Positions 1 through 7,337 of a DNA stretch of 27,906 nucleotides are shown one piece after another (the first letter of the stretch is position 1; each line of letters starts with the position of its first letter). Source of the stretch: UBA4744 sp035282865 (GTDB lineage: Bacteria; Actinomycetota; Acidimicrobiia; Spongiisociales; UBA4744); the NCBI GenBank assembly GCA_035282865.1, contig DATEVB010000219.1, positions 1-27,906 on the forward strand. The letters are read 5' to 3'. Made by a program: the position numbers and the translations under genes. The notes beneath the pieces were generated by a model, which saw nothing but the letters and a program-made list of their open reading frames with translations, made no database searches and had not been told where the DNA came from.

Positions 1-814
1 CGACGCGACCAGCCCGACCACCGGGATCATCATCAGCGTCAAGTTGGTGGAGATGGCCGGCATGCTGCGCAGCACCGTCGTTTGCGCCCATACCGCAAAG
101 GCAGTAGCCACCAGGGCCCTGGTACAGGACGATCAGCACGAGGAGGGTGGTCCAATCGATGTGTGGTACACCCTCGATGACAAAGGCCAGAACCGTGAGT
201 GGAAGGGCGGCGGCCAGAAGCTGCCAGGGCAGCAACTCGAGCGGGCTGGAGGTCCAGGAATGGCGGCGGATATGGACCGACGCCCCGGCGTTGGAGACCG
301 CCGCCACCAGGAGCATCAGATGTCCTCCCAGCACTCGGGGATCCGACCACGCGAAGCTCCACGGCTCGAAGAGAAAAGCGATTCCCGTGAGGCCGAGGAT
401 CAACCCGGTGGTCCGGAGCCTGGTCATTCGTTCCCCCAAGAAGATCGCCGCGAGGGGAACGGTCCACAGGCTGGCCGTCCACGCCAGGACCGAGGAGCGG
501 CCCGGCGGCACCATCCGGAGGGCCGTGAACACAAGTATCAGTACGAGGGCCAGGCGCAGAAACGCCACTGACGCGAGTACGGGCAGGTCGGAGCAAGGGG
601 GAGGACGTAACCGGCCGGTGAAGGCCGTCGCCGTCAACACGATGACCGCTCCGCCGGCCAGGCGCATGGCCGCCATCCAGATCGGGGGAATGTCGCGCAA
701 CCCGATAGAGAGCAACGGCCAGTTGACGCCCAGGGTCAGCACGGTGATCAACAGCAGAGGGTAGGCGGCCGTCCGGCTCAGGATCGGAGGTCCCTTCTCG
801 ACGTTCTTCCACAC
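1..814 (-). CDS. EamA/DMT-family transporter, 3' end beyond window, apparent frameshift
   Basis: This is an integral membrane drug/metabolite-type transporter with substrate unknown. Reading down from about 814, the frame gives hydrophobic helices typical of EamA proteins, beginning YPLLLITVLTLGVNWPLL and later LVLIVLYQG. Near positions 112-120 the reading must shift by one base to continue as VATAFAVWAQTTVLRSMPAI, which is clearly the next EamA helix and stays open to base 1. The shift lies in the run ccagggccctgg. The C-terminus is outside the window. The start is uncertain: GTG at 814 has GGGAG just upstream, and TTG at 841 is the alternative; a TGA further upstream in this frame sets the limit. 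The gene is divergent from the amidohydrolase gene at 909. The frameshift could be a sequencing error or a real inactivating mutation. Confidence 0.72.
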   Translation of the reverse strand, partial: MWKNVEKGPPILSRTAAYPLLLITVLTLGVNWPLLSIGLRDIPPIWMAAMRLAGGAVIVLTATAFTGRLRPPPCSDLPVLASVAFLRLALVLILVFTALRMVPPGRSSVLAWTASLWTVPLAAIFLGERMTRLRTTGLILGLTGIAFLFEPWSFAWSDPRVLGGHLMLLVAAVSNAGASVHIRRHSWTSSPLELLPWQLLAAALPLTVLAFVIEGVPHIDWTTLLVLIVLYQGPGGYCLCGMGANDGAAQHAGHLHQLDADDDPGGRAGRV

Positions 815-908
815 CAGCTCCCACGGGCCCGGGCTACTCAAGGGTGCCGCCGATCATGAACGCCTACTATGGATTCCCAATGCTGCTCCCGACCTCTGGA
901 GGTACGTC

Positions 909-1940
909 ATGGTAGGTAATCCTGCGCCGGCGCGTTTCGATTCGGACACCACCATCGACGTACATTGTCACCTGGCCACGCCGAAGACAAAAGAGGCGGC
1001 CGCTCCTCATTACCGACCGGAATACGAACCCTACGACTACTTCATGGGAGCCGACTCGAAGCAGCAAAACGGGGTGATGTTCCCCACCATCGTTGAGGCC
1101 CTCACCAATCCGGCCGCCCGCCTCGAATACATGGATCAGATGGGGGTCGACGTCCAGGGTCTCGCCACCTTCGTGTCCGAGTATTTCTACTGGACGCCCG
1201 GCCCGCTTGGCGCGGAGCTGGCCCGCATCCAGAACGACAATCTCGCCCAGGCTGTTGCCGATCATCCGGACCGTTTTGTCGGGATGGGGGCCACCGTTCC
1301 TCTGCAGGACGTCGCCCTCGCCATTGCCGAAGTCGACCGGGTCGTAGACGAGCTGCGGTTCAAAGGGCTGCAGATCGGGGGCACCGTCAATGGCCACAAC
1401 CTGGATGAACCACGTTTTCGTCCCTTCTGGGCGGCCGTTGCCGCCAAGGGGGTGCCGGTCATTCTGCACCCGAACGGCTATCCGGAAAGCCAGAGGTTTG
1501 GTGACTATTTCCTCACCAATTGCATCGGCAATCCGCTGGAGACGATGGTGGCCACCACCCGGATGATCTTCTCAGGTCTCTTCGAGGAGCATCCCGACCT
1601 CAAACTGGTGTTATTGCACGGTGGCGGCTACTTGCCCTTCTACGCTTCCCGAGCCGACCACACGTGGAAGGTGCGGCCCGAAACCAGAGTGAAGATCCCC
1701 GACCACCCGCCCAGTTACTACATGAAACGCCTGTTCTACGACACGATGGTCTTTCAACCCCTCTATCTGCGCCACCTGATTGACATTGTCGGGGCAGATC
1801 GGGTAATGATCGGAACCGACTTCCCCTTCGACATGAGCGAGACCGATCCGGTGAGGTTGGTTGACGGGGTGGAAGGCCTCACCGATGACGAGCGGTCGGC
1901 CATCAAGAGCAGCAATGCGATTGGGGTATTTGGCCTCTAA
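909..1940 (+). CDS. Metal-dependent amidohydrolase, ACMSD/decarboxylase-like
   Basis: This 343-residue protein belongs to the amidohydrolase-2 family, which includes aminocarboxymuconate-semialdehyde decarboxylase and 2,3-dihydroxybenzoate decarboxylase. It is expected to be a cytosolic TIM-barrel enzyme acting by metal-assisted decarboxylation or hydrolysis. The N-terminal metal motif is IDVHCHL (H19, H21). Further ligand candidates are H187 in ILHPNG, H237 in LLHGGGYLPF and D304 in IGTDFPFD, all in family order, and the length is normal. GGAGG at about 898-902 supports the ATG at 909. A co-directional acyl-CoA dehydrogenase follows after 59 bases, so the two are probably one operon handling an organic acid or its CoA ester. 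The substrate is not determined; hydrolase versus decarboxylase cannot be settled here. Confidence 0.88.
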   Translation: MVGNPAPARFDSDTTIDVHCHLATPKTKEAAAPHYRPEYEPYDYFMGADSKQQNGVMFPTIVEALTNPAARLEYMDQMGVDVQGLATFVSEYFYWTPGPLGAELARIQNDNLAQAVADHPDRFVGMGATVPLQDVALAIAEVDRVVDELRFKGLQIGGTVNGHNLDEPRFRPFWAAVAAKGVPVILHPNGYPESQRFGDYFLTNCIGNPLETMVATTRMIFSGLFEEHPDLKLVLLHGGGYLPFYASRADHTWKVRPETRVKIPDHPPSYYMKRLFYDTMVFQPLYLRHLIDIVGADRVMIGTDFPFDMSETDPVRLVDGVEGLTDDERSAIKSSNAIGVFGL

Positions 1941-1999
1941 ACACCGCCGGCAGCCTCTCGCTACGCTCAACCATCACATCCGCGGCGAACGGAGACGGC

Positions 2000-3178
2000 A
2001 TGTTTGGTGGAGGGGAAGAACAGAGGGAGATACTGGACATCACCCGGCGGTTTGCCCGCGAGGTGGTCGCTCCGGTGGCCGCCGGGCTCGACGCAATGGC
2101 AAACCCCGAGGACTGCTTCTCGTGGGACATCGTCGAGAAGGCCGATGCCGCCGGAATTCGTACGGCCACCCTGAGCGAGCAGTACGGCGGAGTGGGGATC
2201 GATTCGCTCACTACCGCCATGGTGGTCGAAGAGCTCGCCAAAGCCGATTTGGGGGTTTCGGTCATCTTTGCACAGACGCTGAAGATCGCCCAGACCCTGC
2301 AGGGCGCGGCGACGCCCGAGCAGCGCGACCGGTTCATCCCCGACTACGCCGCCGACCCGCGTGGTCTGCTGGCGATCGGCATCACGGAGCCGGATCGATC
2401 ATCGGACTACATCATCCCCTTCGCGGAGGGCGACTACCGCACCCGGGCCGTCCGGGCCGACGGCGGGTGGGTCATCAACGGCCAAAAGCATTTCATCTCG
2501 AACGGGAACCGGGCGCGGCTCTATCTGCTCTTCGCCCAAACCGAAAAGGGCACCGGGCTCGTGGAGGGGAGCACTTGCTTCCTGGTTGAGCGGGACACGC
2601 CCGGGTTCAGCATCGGACGGGTTCACGACAAGATGGGCGAGCGCCTAGTGAACAACGCAGAGCTGTTCTTCGAGGATTGCTTCGTACCCGACGAGAATGT
2701 GCTGGGGGAGGTCGGCCAAGGGTTCCAGGTGCTGGCTCGCTTCTTCCCGGCCAGCAATGCCTACGCCGCCGCCAGCGTCCTCGGAGTGGCGGAGGCTGCC
2801 TACCAGCGTTCGCTCGAGTGGGCCGAAACCCGGGTGCAGGGCGGTCGTCCCATCATCGAACACGCTCCGGTCCGGCAAACCCTGGCCAGACTTCGCATGC
2901 TCAATGACGCGTCTCAGGCCTATGTGTACCGCTCGGCGTGGCTGGCCGACCATCGCGACCAGGGTTGGGATGGCACCGTTGGAGCGTTGCCCAAGGTGTT
3001 CGCTGCGGAGGCAGCCTGGGAGGTGGTCACCGAGACGCTGGAGTTGCACGGGGGGTACGGGTATATGCGCGAGTTGGGTATCGAGAAGCTGGTGCGGGAT
3101 GCTGCGGCTTTCTTGCACTCGGACGGCGCCAACAAGACGTTGCTGTTGAAAGCCGCACGGTTCCTCCGGCCGTCGTAG
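2000..3178 (+). CDS. Acyl-CoA dehydrogenase family flavoprotein, atypical active site
   Basis: This 392-residue protein of the acyl-CoA dehydrogenase superfamily would oxidise a CoA thioester (or a related substrate) using FAD. The three-part fold is visible: a helical N-terminal domain from EQREILDITRRFA, a middle beta domain with AIGITEPDRSSD and GWVINGQKHFISNG, and a C-terminal helical domain with ELHGGYGYMRE. Near the C-terminus, where most family members carry the catalytic Glu in a YEG motif, this protein reads FLHSDGANKT, which places Asp375 at that position. A second dehydrogenase in the window (11631-12875) has the same change. GGAGA upstream supports the ATG at 2000. It lies 59 bases after the amidohydrolase gene and converges on an EamA gene. 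The substrate is unknown. Confidence 0.9.
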   Translation: MFGGGEEQREILDITRRFAREVVAPVAAGLDAMANPEDCFSWDIVEKADAAGIRTATLSEQYGGVGIDSLTTAMVVEELAKADLGVSVIFAQTLKIAQTLQGAATPEQRDRFIPDYAADPRGLLAIGITEPDRSSDYIIPFAEGDYRTRAVRADGGWVINGQKHFISNGNRARLYLLFAQTEKGTGLVEGSTCFLVERDTPGFSIGRVHDKMGERLVNNAELFFEDCFVPDENVLGEVGQGFQVLARFFPASNAYAAASVLGVAEAAYQRSLEWAETRVQGGRPIIEHAPVRQTLARLRMLNDASQAYVYRSAWLADHRDQGWDGTVGALPKVFAAEAAWEVVTETLELHGGYGYMRELGIEKLVRDAAAFLHSDGANKTLLLKAARFLRPS

Positions 3179-3238
3179 CCGATTCGCGATCGTGCGATGT
3201 GCCGCGTTCACCGGTCGCCGTCTGCGGTCGCCCGGCGG

Positions 3239-4156
3239 TCAGATCTGGAGGCTGATAGCCACGATTCCGGCTACAACCAGCAGGATCGAGGTAACCAGTC
3301 CGGCATCGATGTGCTCTTCTTGCCGTAGGAACAGATAGCCCATCCCCAGCGTCCACAACGGTTGTGTTCCCTGCAGCAACCCGACGACCCAGGCGGGCGC
3401 GAAGGAAAAGGCGGAGAACTGGGCCAACAGCGCGGCGCTGCTGGCGACTCCGGCCCAGACGAACAGCCAGGGCACCTCGTGGATGTTGTGTTGCATCCTT
3501 TCCCGCAGCCTTCTCCCGAAGGCATCGCTGGCAACGACCACAACGAATGCAGCGGCCGCTCCGATGAAGGCACCGATGACCGCGTTGGGGAAAAGCTGGA
3601 GTCCCCATTTCCGGGCCACGAAGGCCAACCCGAAGAAGATTGGAGCGGCGGCTGCGTACATGTAGCCGACTGCGGTCCGGCGCTCGGCCGTCTGATTGGC
3701 CAGTGCAGGTGCCGTCGTCGTTTGTCCTTGTCCGGTTGAGACCACAGATCCACGCCGCATGAGCCGGAGTAGACCGGCGATGACCAGGATCCCGCCGATC
3801 GCCTCGCCGATGGAGACTGTTTCGTCGAGGACCAACCACCCGCCGATTGCCGAGACGATCGGGTTCCCGGTCAGGAACGCGTTGGTGCGGGTCGGGCCTA
3901 TTCGGCGCACGGCCCGCAAGTTCGACGCCCTCCCGAATACGGTCCCGACGACTCCACCTGCCACCAGTGCAGTTACTCCGGCCAAATCGAAGGGTGGCCA
4001 GTTCATGAAGAGGGCCACGACGCCGAGGCACACGGTATTGATCAGGACGGTCATGAGCAGCCCATCGTCGGCCGCCCTGTTTCGCATGCCGATACGAATG
4101 AGAATCGTGAACGCTGCGAAGAACAATCCGGCCGCCAGGCCCAACAAAACACCCAT
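3239..4156 (-). CDS. EamA/DMT-family transporter
   Basis: This 305-residue integral membrane protein has about ten hydrophobic segments in two EamA repeats. The first begins MGVLLGLAAGLFFAAFTILI and the second at about residue 160 with AVGYMYAAAAPIFFGLAFVA. It ends in a hydrophobic helix (VTSILLVVAGIVAISLQI). The family moves amino acids, sugars, nucleosides or drugs across the inner membrane, often by export; the substrate cannot be read from sequence. The length is normal and no frame break was seen, unlike the EamA gene at the window start. The gene converges on the acyl-CoA dehydrogenase gene with a 60-base gap. A GGAG lies about ten bases upstream of the ATG. Confidence 0.9.
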   Translation of the reverse strand: MGVLLGLAAGLFFAAFTILIRIGMRNRAADDGLLMTVLINTVCLGVVALFMNWPPFDLAGVTALVAGGVVGTVFGRASNLRAVRRIGPTRTNAFLTGNPIVSAIGGWLVLDETVSIGEAIGGILVIAGLLRLMRRGSVVSTGQGQTTTAPALANQTAERRTAVGYMYAAAAPIFFGLAFVARKWGLQLFPNAVIGAFIGAAAAFVVVVASDAFGRRLRERMQHNIHEVPWLFVWAGVASSAALLAQFSAFSFAPAWVVGLLQGTQPLWTLGMGYLFLRQEEHIDAGLVTSILLVVAGIVAISLQI

Positions 4157-4209
4157 CGGCTATCCGGCTCCGAGCCCGGGGGGGCCGTGAAGTGGTGAGC
4201 GCCATGCGC

Positions 4210-4224
4210 GCTCGGGGCCCGAGC
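4210..4224. promoter_or_regulatory. Inverted repeat in divergent intergenic region
   Basis: The sequence gctcggg-g-cccgagc is a perfect 7+7 inverted repeat with one central base. It lies in the 250-base gap between the divergent EamA gene (start 4156) and coxS (start 4407). The nine bases cgagcccgg also occur at 4171-4179 and 4220-4228. It could be an operator for either gene or simply a GC-rich hairpin. No clear sigma promoter was found in the gap; TAGGGT at 4371-4376 is a weak -10 candidate for coxS. Confidence 0.3.
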
Positions 4225-4406
4225 CCGGTTTGGTCATCGATCTCTCCCACACAGCAGCGGGGAGTATGGCACACGGGCATCGATGACGAGCGCGGCAGTG
4301 TCCCGCTCTCACGGTACCTGAACGCTCGGTCTCCCGACTAGTGGCGATCAGTCCCGCATCCTGTACTCGCTAGGGTGGACCGGGACGATCTGGACAGGGG
4401 ACTCGA

Positions 4407-4934
4407 ATGCAGGTGACTACTACCGTCAACGGCCGGTTGGTGTCCGAGGATGTGGAGCCGCGGTTACTGCTCGTTCATTTCCTGCGCGAACGTCTGGGGT
4501 TGACCGGGACCCACATCGGGTGTGAGACGTCGTACTGCGGGGCTTGCACCGTGCTGTTGGGCGGGCGGGCGGTGAAATCGTGCACGATGCTGGCCGTGCA
4601 AGCCGAAGGCGCACAAGTCACCACGATTGAGGGTTTGGCAACGAGTGACGATCTCCATCCCATGCAAGACGCTTTTTCGGTCCATCACGCCCTGCAATGC
4701 GGCTTCTGCACACCGGGCATGATTCTCGCCGCCGTGGCCTTGCTCGCCGACCACCCCGACCCGACCGACCAGCAGATCCGGGTTGCCCTGGACGGGAATC
4801 TGTGCCGATGTACGGGATACGAACCTATCGTCAGGGCCGTCGAAGACGCGTCTGCCCGGATGCGGGGTGAGCCGCCGGCAACGGCCGAATGGGAGACCAA
4901 ACGTCCTTCCCCGATTGTGGCGGGCAAGGAGTAA
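4407..4934 (+). CDS. coxS: Molybdenum hydroxylase small [2Fe-2S] subunit (CoxS-like)
   Basis: This 175-residue electron-transfer subunit is of the xanthine dehydrogenase / CO dehydrogenase family. It shows both iron-sulfur domains: a plant-type ferredoxin domain with C39, C44, C47 and C59 (CETSYCGAC then KSC), and a helical domain with C98, C101, C133 and C135 (CGFCTPGMI and NLCRCTGYEP). It should pass electrons from the molybdopterin site to FAD. AGGGGA lies eight bases before the ATG. The FAD subunit follows six bases after its stop. The catalytic molybdopterin subunit is not in the window, so the substrate is unknown and CO is only one possibility. The symbol denotes the family, not proven CO oxidation. 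Confidence 0.93.
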   Translation: MQVTTTVNGRLVSEDVEPRLLLVHFLRERLGLTGTHIGCETSYCGACTVLLGGRAVKSCTMLAVQAEGAQVTTIEGLATSDDLHPMQDAFSVHHALQCGFCTPGMILAAVALLADHPDPTDQQIRVALDGNLCRCTGYEPIVRAVEDASARMRGEPPATAEWETKRPSPIVAGKE

Positions 4935-4939
4935 TCCAC

Positions 4940-5824
4940 GTGTATCCGCGCCCCTTCGACTACACCGCTCCCACCACCCTGGAACAGGCCACCGTGGAGC
5001 TAGCCGCCCATCCGGGCGCCAAGGTCCTGGCCGGGGGTATGAGCCTCATCCCCATGATGAAACTGCGGGTCCTTTCGCCTCCAACCATCGTGGACATAGG
5101 GAAGGTTCCGGGTCTGGGATTCATCACTGAACGGGACGGCCGGGTTGAGATAGGCGCACTGGCGCGCCAATTCCAGGTTGCGGCATTTCAACCCCTCGTC
5201 TCGCGGGCGGCCGCACTGGCCGAGGCGGCCGCTTGGACCGGGGACGCACAGGTGCGCAACCGGGGCACTCTGTGCGGTTCCCTCGCTCACGCCGACTCAT
5301 CTGCTGACCAACCTGCGGCGGTGCTGGCCCTCGACGGCACGATGGTCGCCAAATCCGCGGGCGGGGTCCGGACGATTCGAGCCGCCGATTTCTTCGTTGA
5401 CGCCTTCACTACCGCTCTGGAGGAGGATGAGATCCTCACCGGTGCGTTGATCCCGCTGGGCTTGCCCGGAGAAGGGTCCTCCTATCGCAAGGTAGGCCGG
5501 CGAGGCGGCCATGACGGTTTCGCGGTGGCCGGTGCGGCCGCGTGGGTCAAGGTCGAGCATGGGGTCGTTGCCGATGCCCGCCTCGCCTTGACCGGAGTGA
5601 GTACCCGGCCGCTCTTGGCCCATGGGATCCGGGAGGCACTGATTGGCTCGGATGGTTCACCGGGGGCAGTCCGTGCCGCCGCCGCGCGAGCAGTCGAAGG
5701 GGTCGTCCTCATCGCCGACCTCTACGGTTCCGAAGATTACAAGGCACACCTGGCGAGGTACCTGGCCGTCCAAGCGCTCGAGATCGCCTTGGATCGCGCG
5801 GGCGGAAGGGATCCACTGTCATGA
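4940..5824 (+). CDS. coxM: Molybdenum hydroxylase FAD-binding medium subunit (CoxM-like)
   Basis: This 294-residue FAD subunit is of the CO dehydrogenase / xanthine dehydrogenase family. Two FAD-binding signatures are present: AGGMSLIP at 31-38 and a second segment RNRGTLCGSLAHAD at about 106-119. In the second, TLCGS stands where TIGGS is usual. The C-terminal domain is complete and the length is normal. GTG at 4940 was chosen because AAGGAG (4926-4931) sits eight bases upstream and VYPRPFDYTAP matches the usual N-terminus of the family; a longer reading from 4889 would overlap coxS. The stop overlaps ATGA, where a coxL start would normally be, but only a 15-codon stub follows. Without the large subunit this pair cannot form a full enzyme unless the partner is encoded elsewhere. 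Confidence 0.93.
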   Translation: MYPRPFDYTAPTTLEQATVELAAHPGAKVLAGGMSLIPMMKLRVLSPPTIVDIGKVPGLGFITERDGRVEIGALARQFQVAAFQPLVSRAAALAEAAAWTGDAQVRNRGTLCGSLAHADSSADQPAAVLALDGTMVAKSAGGVRTIRAADFFVDAFTTALEEDEILTGALIPLGLPGEGSSYRKVGRRGGHDGFAVAGAAAWVKVEHGVVADARLALTGVSTRPLLAHGIREALIGSDGSPGAVRAAAARAVEGVVLIADLYGSEDYKAHLARYLAVQALEIALDRAGGRDPLS

Positions 5825-5868
5825 GTCCCTGGGGCACACGAGGTTGGGACGTTGATGCCGATTCCTGA
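5821..5868 (+). other. 15-codon stub ORF at the expected coxL position
   Basis: An ATG overlaps the coxM stop (ATGA) and reads MSPWGTRGWDVDADS before a TGA at 5866-5868. A second short frame (5855-5941, 28 codons, MPIPDLSDEDARPL and onward) follows. In related operons the large subunit often starts at this place with the same overlap. Neither peptide shows a recognisable molybdopterin-subunit motif. The stub may be the scar of a deleted large-subunit gene or may be chance. The rest of the 147-base gap before the convergent MFS gene shows nothing further. Confidence 0.3.
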
Positions 5869-5971
5869 TCTGAGCGATGAAGACGCGCGGCCGCTCCAGC
5901 CAGGCAACGCCACTCGCTTGCTGGCAGGGATGCGCCGCTGAGAAGCGTGGAGCAAGATCGTTGGCCGGCTC

Positions 5972-7195
5972 TCAGCTCACGTGACCGTCGTTGGTCTCGA
6001 GCCAGCGTGTTTCCGGGAGCACCACGGCGCCGGCGAGCGCCACCAGAACCAAGAGTCCGGCGAGGGGCAGGATCGATGGGCGAATACCGAAATGTTCATA
6101 TAGCAGGGCGGTGACGGTCGGAGCAATGATCAGGCCGATGTCTCCAATAAAGCGAAAGGTGCCGAGACTCCGGCCGATGTTGCCGGCCGACGACAGGTCG
6201 GCGATTATCGTTCCGGCCACCGAGATCCCGTACGACGCCAGGGACATGAGAACGATCGAGGCCATCCACACAAAGGTCGTCATTGGCAGAACGAGCAGAC
6301 CAACCCCGGCGGCTTGCACGAGCAGACCCGGAACCAGCGCCGCTTTGCGAGAGACGCGATCTGCCAGCTGGCCGCCGATGAGAGCCCCGATCAAGCGAGC
6401 CAAACCACCGAGCCCCAGCGCTAACCCGATGCTCGACGATGACAGCCCCAGGTCGGCGTCACCGATGATGGGAATCAGGGTCTGGGTCATCGAACCGAAA
6501 GTGGCGAACATGGCAAATGGCACACCGTAGAGCACCATCCGGACGCGCCAGGGTGCAAACGGGGCCGAGGGATGAAAGGATCTCGCGGTCGGTTTCCGAG
6601 GAACCACCGGTCGGGCGGGAGACATCAGAAGACCACCCATGAGAATGACGGCCACGATGCCGGCCACGGTCTCGGCCAGCCGCCAGCTTCCCAGACCGGC
6701 CAACAGTCCACCGAAAGTCGGTCCGAACGCCTGGCCGGCCAGCAGCGCCGCCGAGTAGGCGGAGAGGGCCATGCCCCGGTGGCCACCACCCGTGGCCTGG
6801 GAGAAGAAGGTCATACCGCCGGTGTTGGTCATGGCCGATCCGATACCGAGGATCAAAGCCGCCACCTGGGTCAGCGAGGCCCCTTGCGCTCCGGCAAGGA
6901 GGAAGCTCCCCGCCGCCACCACCAGCGCCGCCACCACCATCAACCGGGCGGCCGGCAACCGGTCTGCAACGTAGCCTGCCGGTATGTCGGTGAGAAGCCG
7001 ACCGATCGCAAAGAAGGTGGTCAGGAGGCCGAGGTCTCCAGCCGACATGGACAGCTCGGAGCCGATGGCCGGGAGGAGTGGAACGCGAAAGAACGCCGTC
7101 GTTGTGATGCCAAACACAGCCACTCCGATGAGGGCAGCCTCACCGAGGGGCACCTTCAACGTGGCCTGGATCCGGGTTCTAAGGCGGGCATCCAT
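5972..7195 (-). CDS. MFS transporter
   Basis: This 407-residue major facilitator protein has about twelve hydrophobic segments. The family signature between helices 2 and 3 is recognisable as GRLLTDIPAGYVADRLPAAR, and its counterpart in the second half reads GALIGGQLADRVSRKAAL. MFS proteins of this drug/metabolite type exchange small molecules by proton coupling at the inner membrane. The ATG at 7195 (MDARLRTRIQ) was preferred to an upstream ATG at 7363, because the extra 56 residues are polar, unlike the family, and would overlap the divergent gene. No Shine-Dalgarno sequence precedes 7195, but TACCCT eight bases upstream could be a -10 for an almost leaderless mRNA. The substrate is unknown. 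Confidence 0.9.
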   Translation of the reverse strand: MDARLRTRIQATLKVPLGEAALIGVAVFGITTTAFFRVPLLPAIGSELSMSAGDLGLLTTFFAIGRLLTDIPAGYVADRLPAARLMVVAALVVAAGSFLLAGAQGASLTQVAALILGIGSAMTNTGGMTFFSQATGGGHRGMALSAYSAALLAGQAFGPTFGGLLAGLGSWRLAETVAGIVAVILMGGLLMSPARPVVPRKPTARSFHPSAPFAPWRVRMVLYGVPFAMFATFGSMTQTLIPIIGDADLGLSSSSIGLALGLGGLARLIGALIGGQLADRVSRKAALVPGLLVQAAGVGLLVLPMTTFVWMASIVLMSLASYGISVAGTIIADLSSAGNIGRSLGTFRFIGDIGLIIAPTVTALLYEHFGIRPSILPLAGLLVLVALAGAVVLPETRWLETNDGHVS

Positions 7196-7203
7196 GTTTG
7201 GTA

Positions 7204-7209
7204 AGGGTA
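7204..7209 (-). promoter_or_regulatory. Candidate -10 element for near-leaderless MFS mRNA
   Basis: On the - strand TACCCT stands eight bases before the ATG at 7195, fitting the loose actinobacterial TANNNT pattern. Transcription would begin one or two bases before the start codon. No -35 match was found, so support is weak. Confidence 0.25.
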
Positions 7210-7270
7210 GTGATTCCCGGTACCCGGTCCGGGTCGGAGGCCGGTGTTGGGTTTCCCGTTCGACGTACAC

Positions 7271-7299
7271 TTGACAGCTCGCCTGCTCCGGGCGACAAT
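7271..7299 (+). promoter_or_regulatory. Sigma-A-type promoter of the 7338-11546 operon
   Basis: TTGACA (7271-7276, perfect -35) is followed after exactly 17 bases by GACAAT (7294-7299, four of six matches to TATAAT). The predicted start is near 7306, about 30 bases before the GTG at 7338. The -10 lies inside a LacI-type operator, so repressor binding would block the polymerase. Confidence 0.7.
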
Positions 7300-7309
7300 C
7301 GTTTGCAAG
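7292..7309. promoter_or_regulatory. LacI-type operator candidate 1
   Basis: Read on the - strand this is TTGCAAACGATTGTC: a CG-centred pseudo-palindrome with the CAAxCGxTTG core usual for LacI-family operators. It overlaps the -10 element of the promoter at 7271-7299. Twelve bases (acaatcgtttgc) are identical to the site at 14137-14148 beside the lacI-type gene. Confidence 0.6.
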
Positions 7310-7337
7310 GCGATATCGTGATATGAGAGGGAGCATC

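Noticed and set aside
39..824. 261-codon open frame on the - strand
   Set aside because: It covers the first EamA gene in a neighbouring frame; the hydrophobic transporter helices appear only in the other two frames.
3027..4280. 417-codon open frame on the - strand
   Set aside because: It is in another frame over the EamA gene and acyl-CoA dehydrogenase gene and is very Arg-rich, with no domain.
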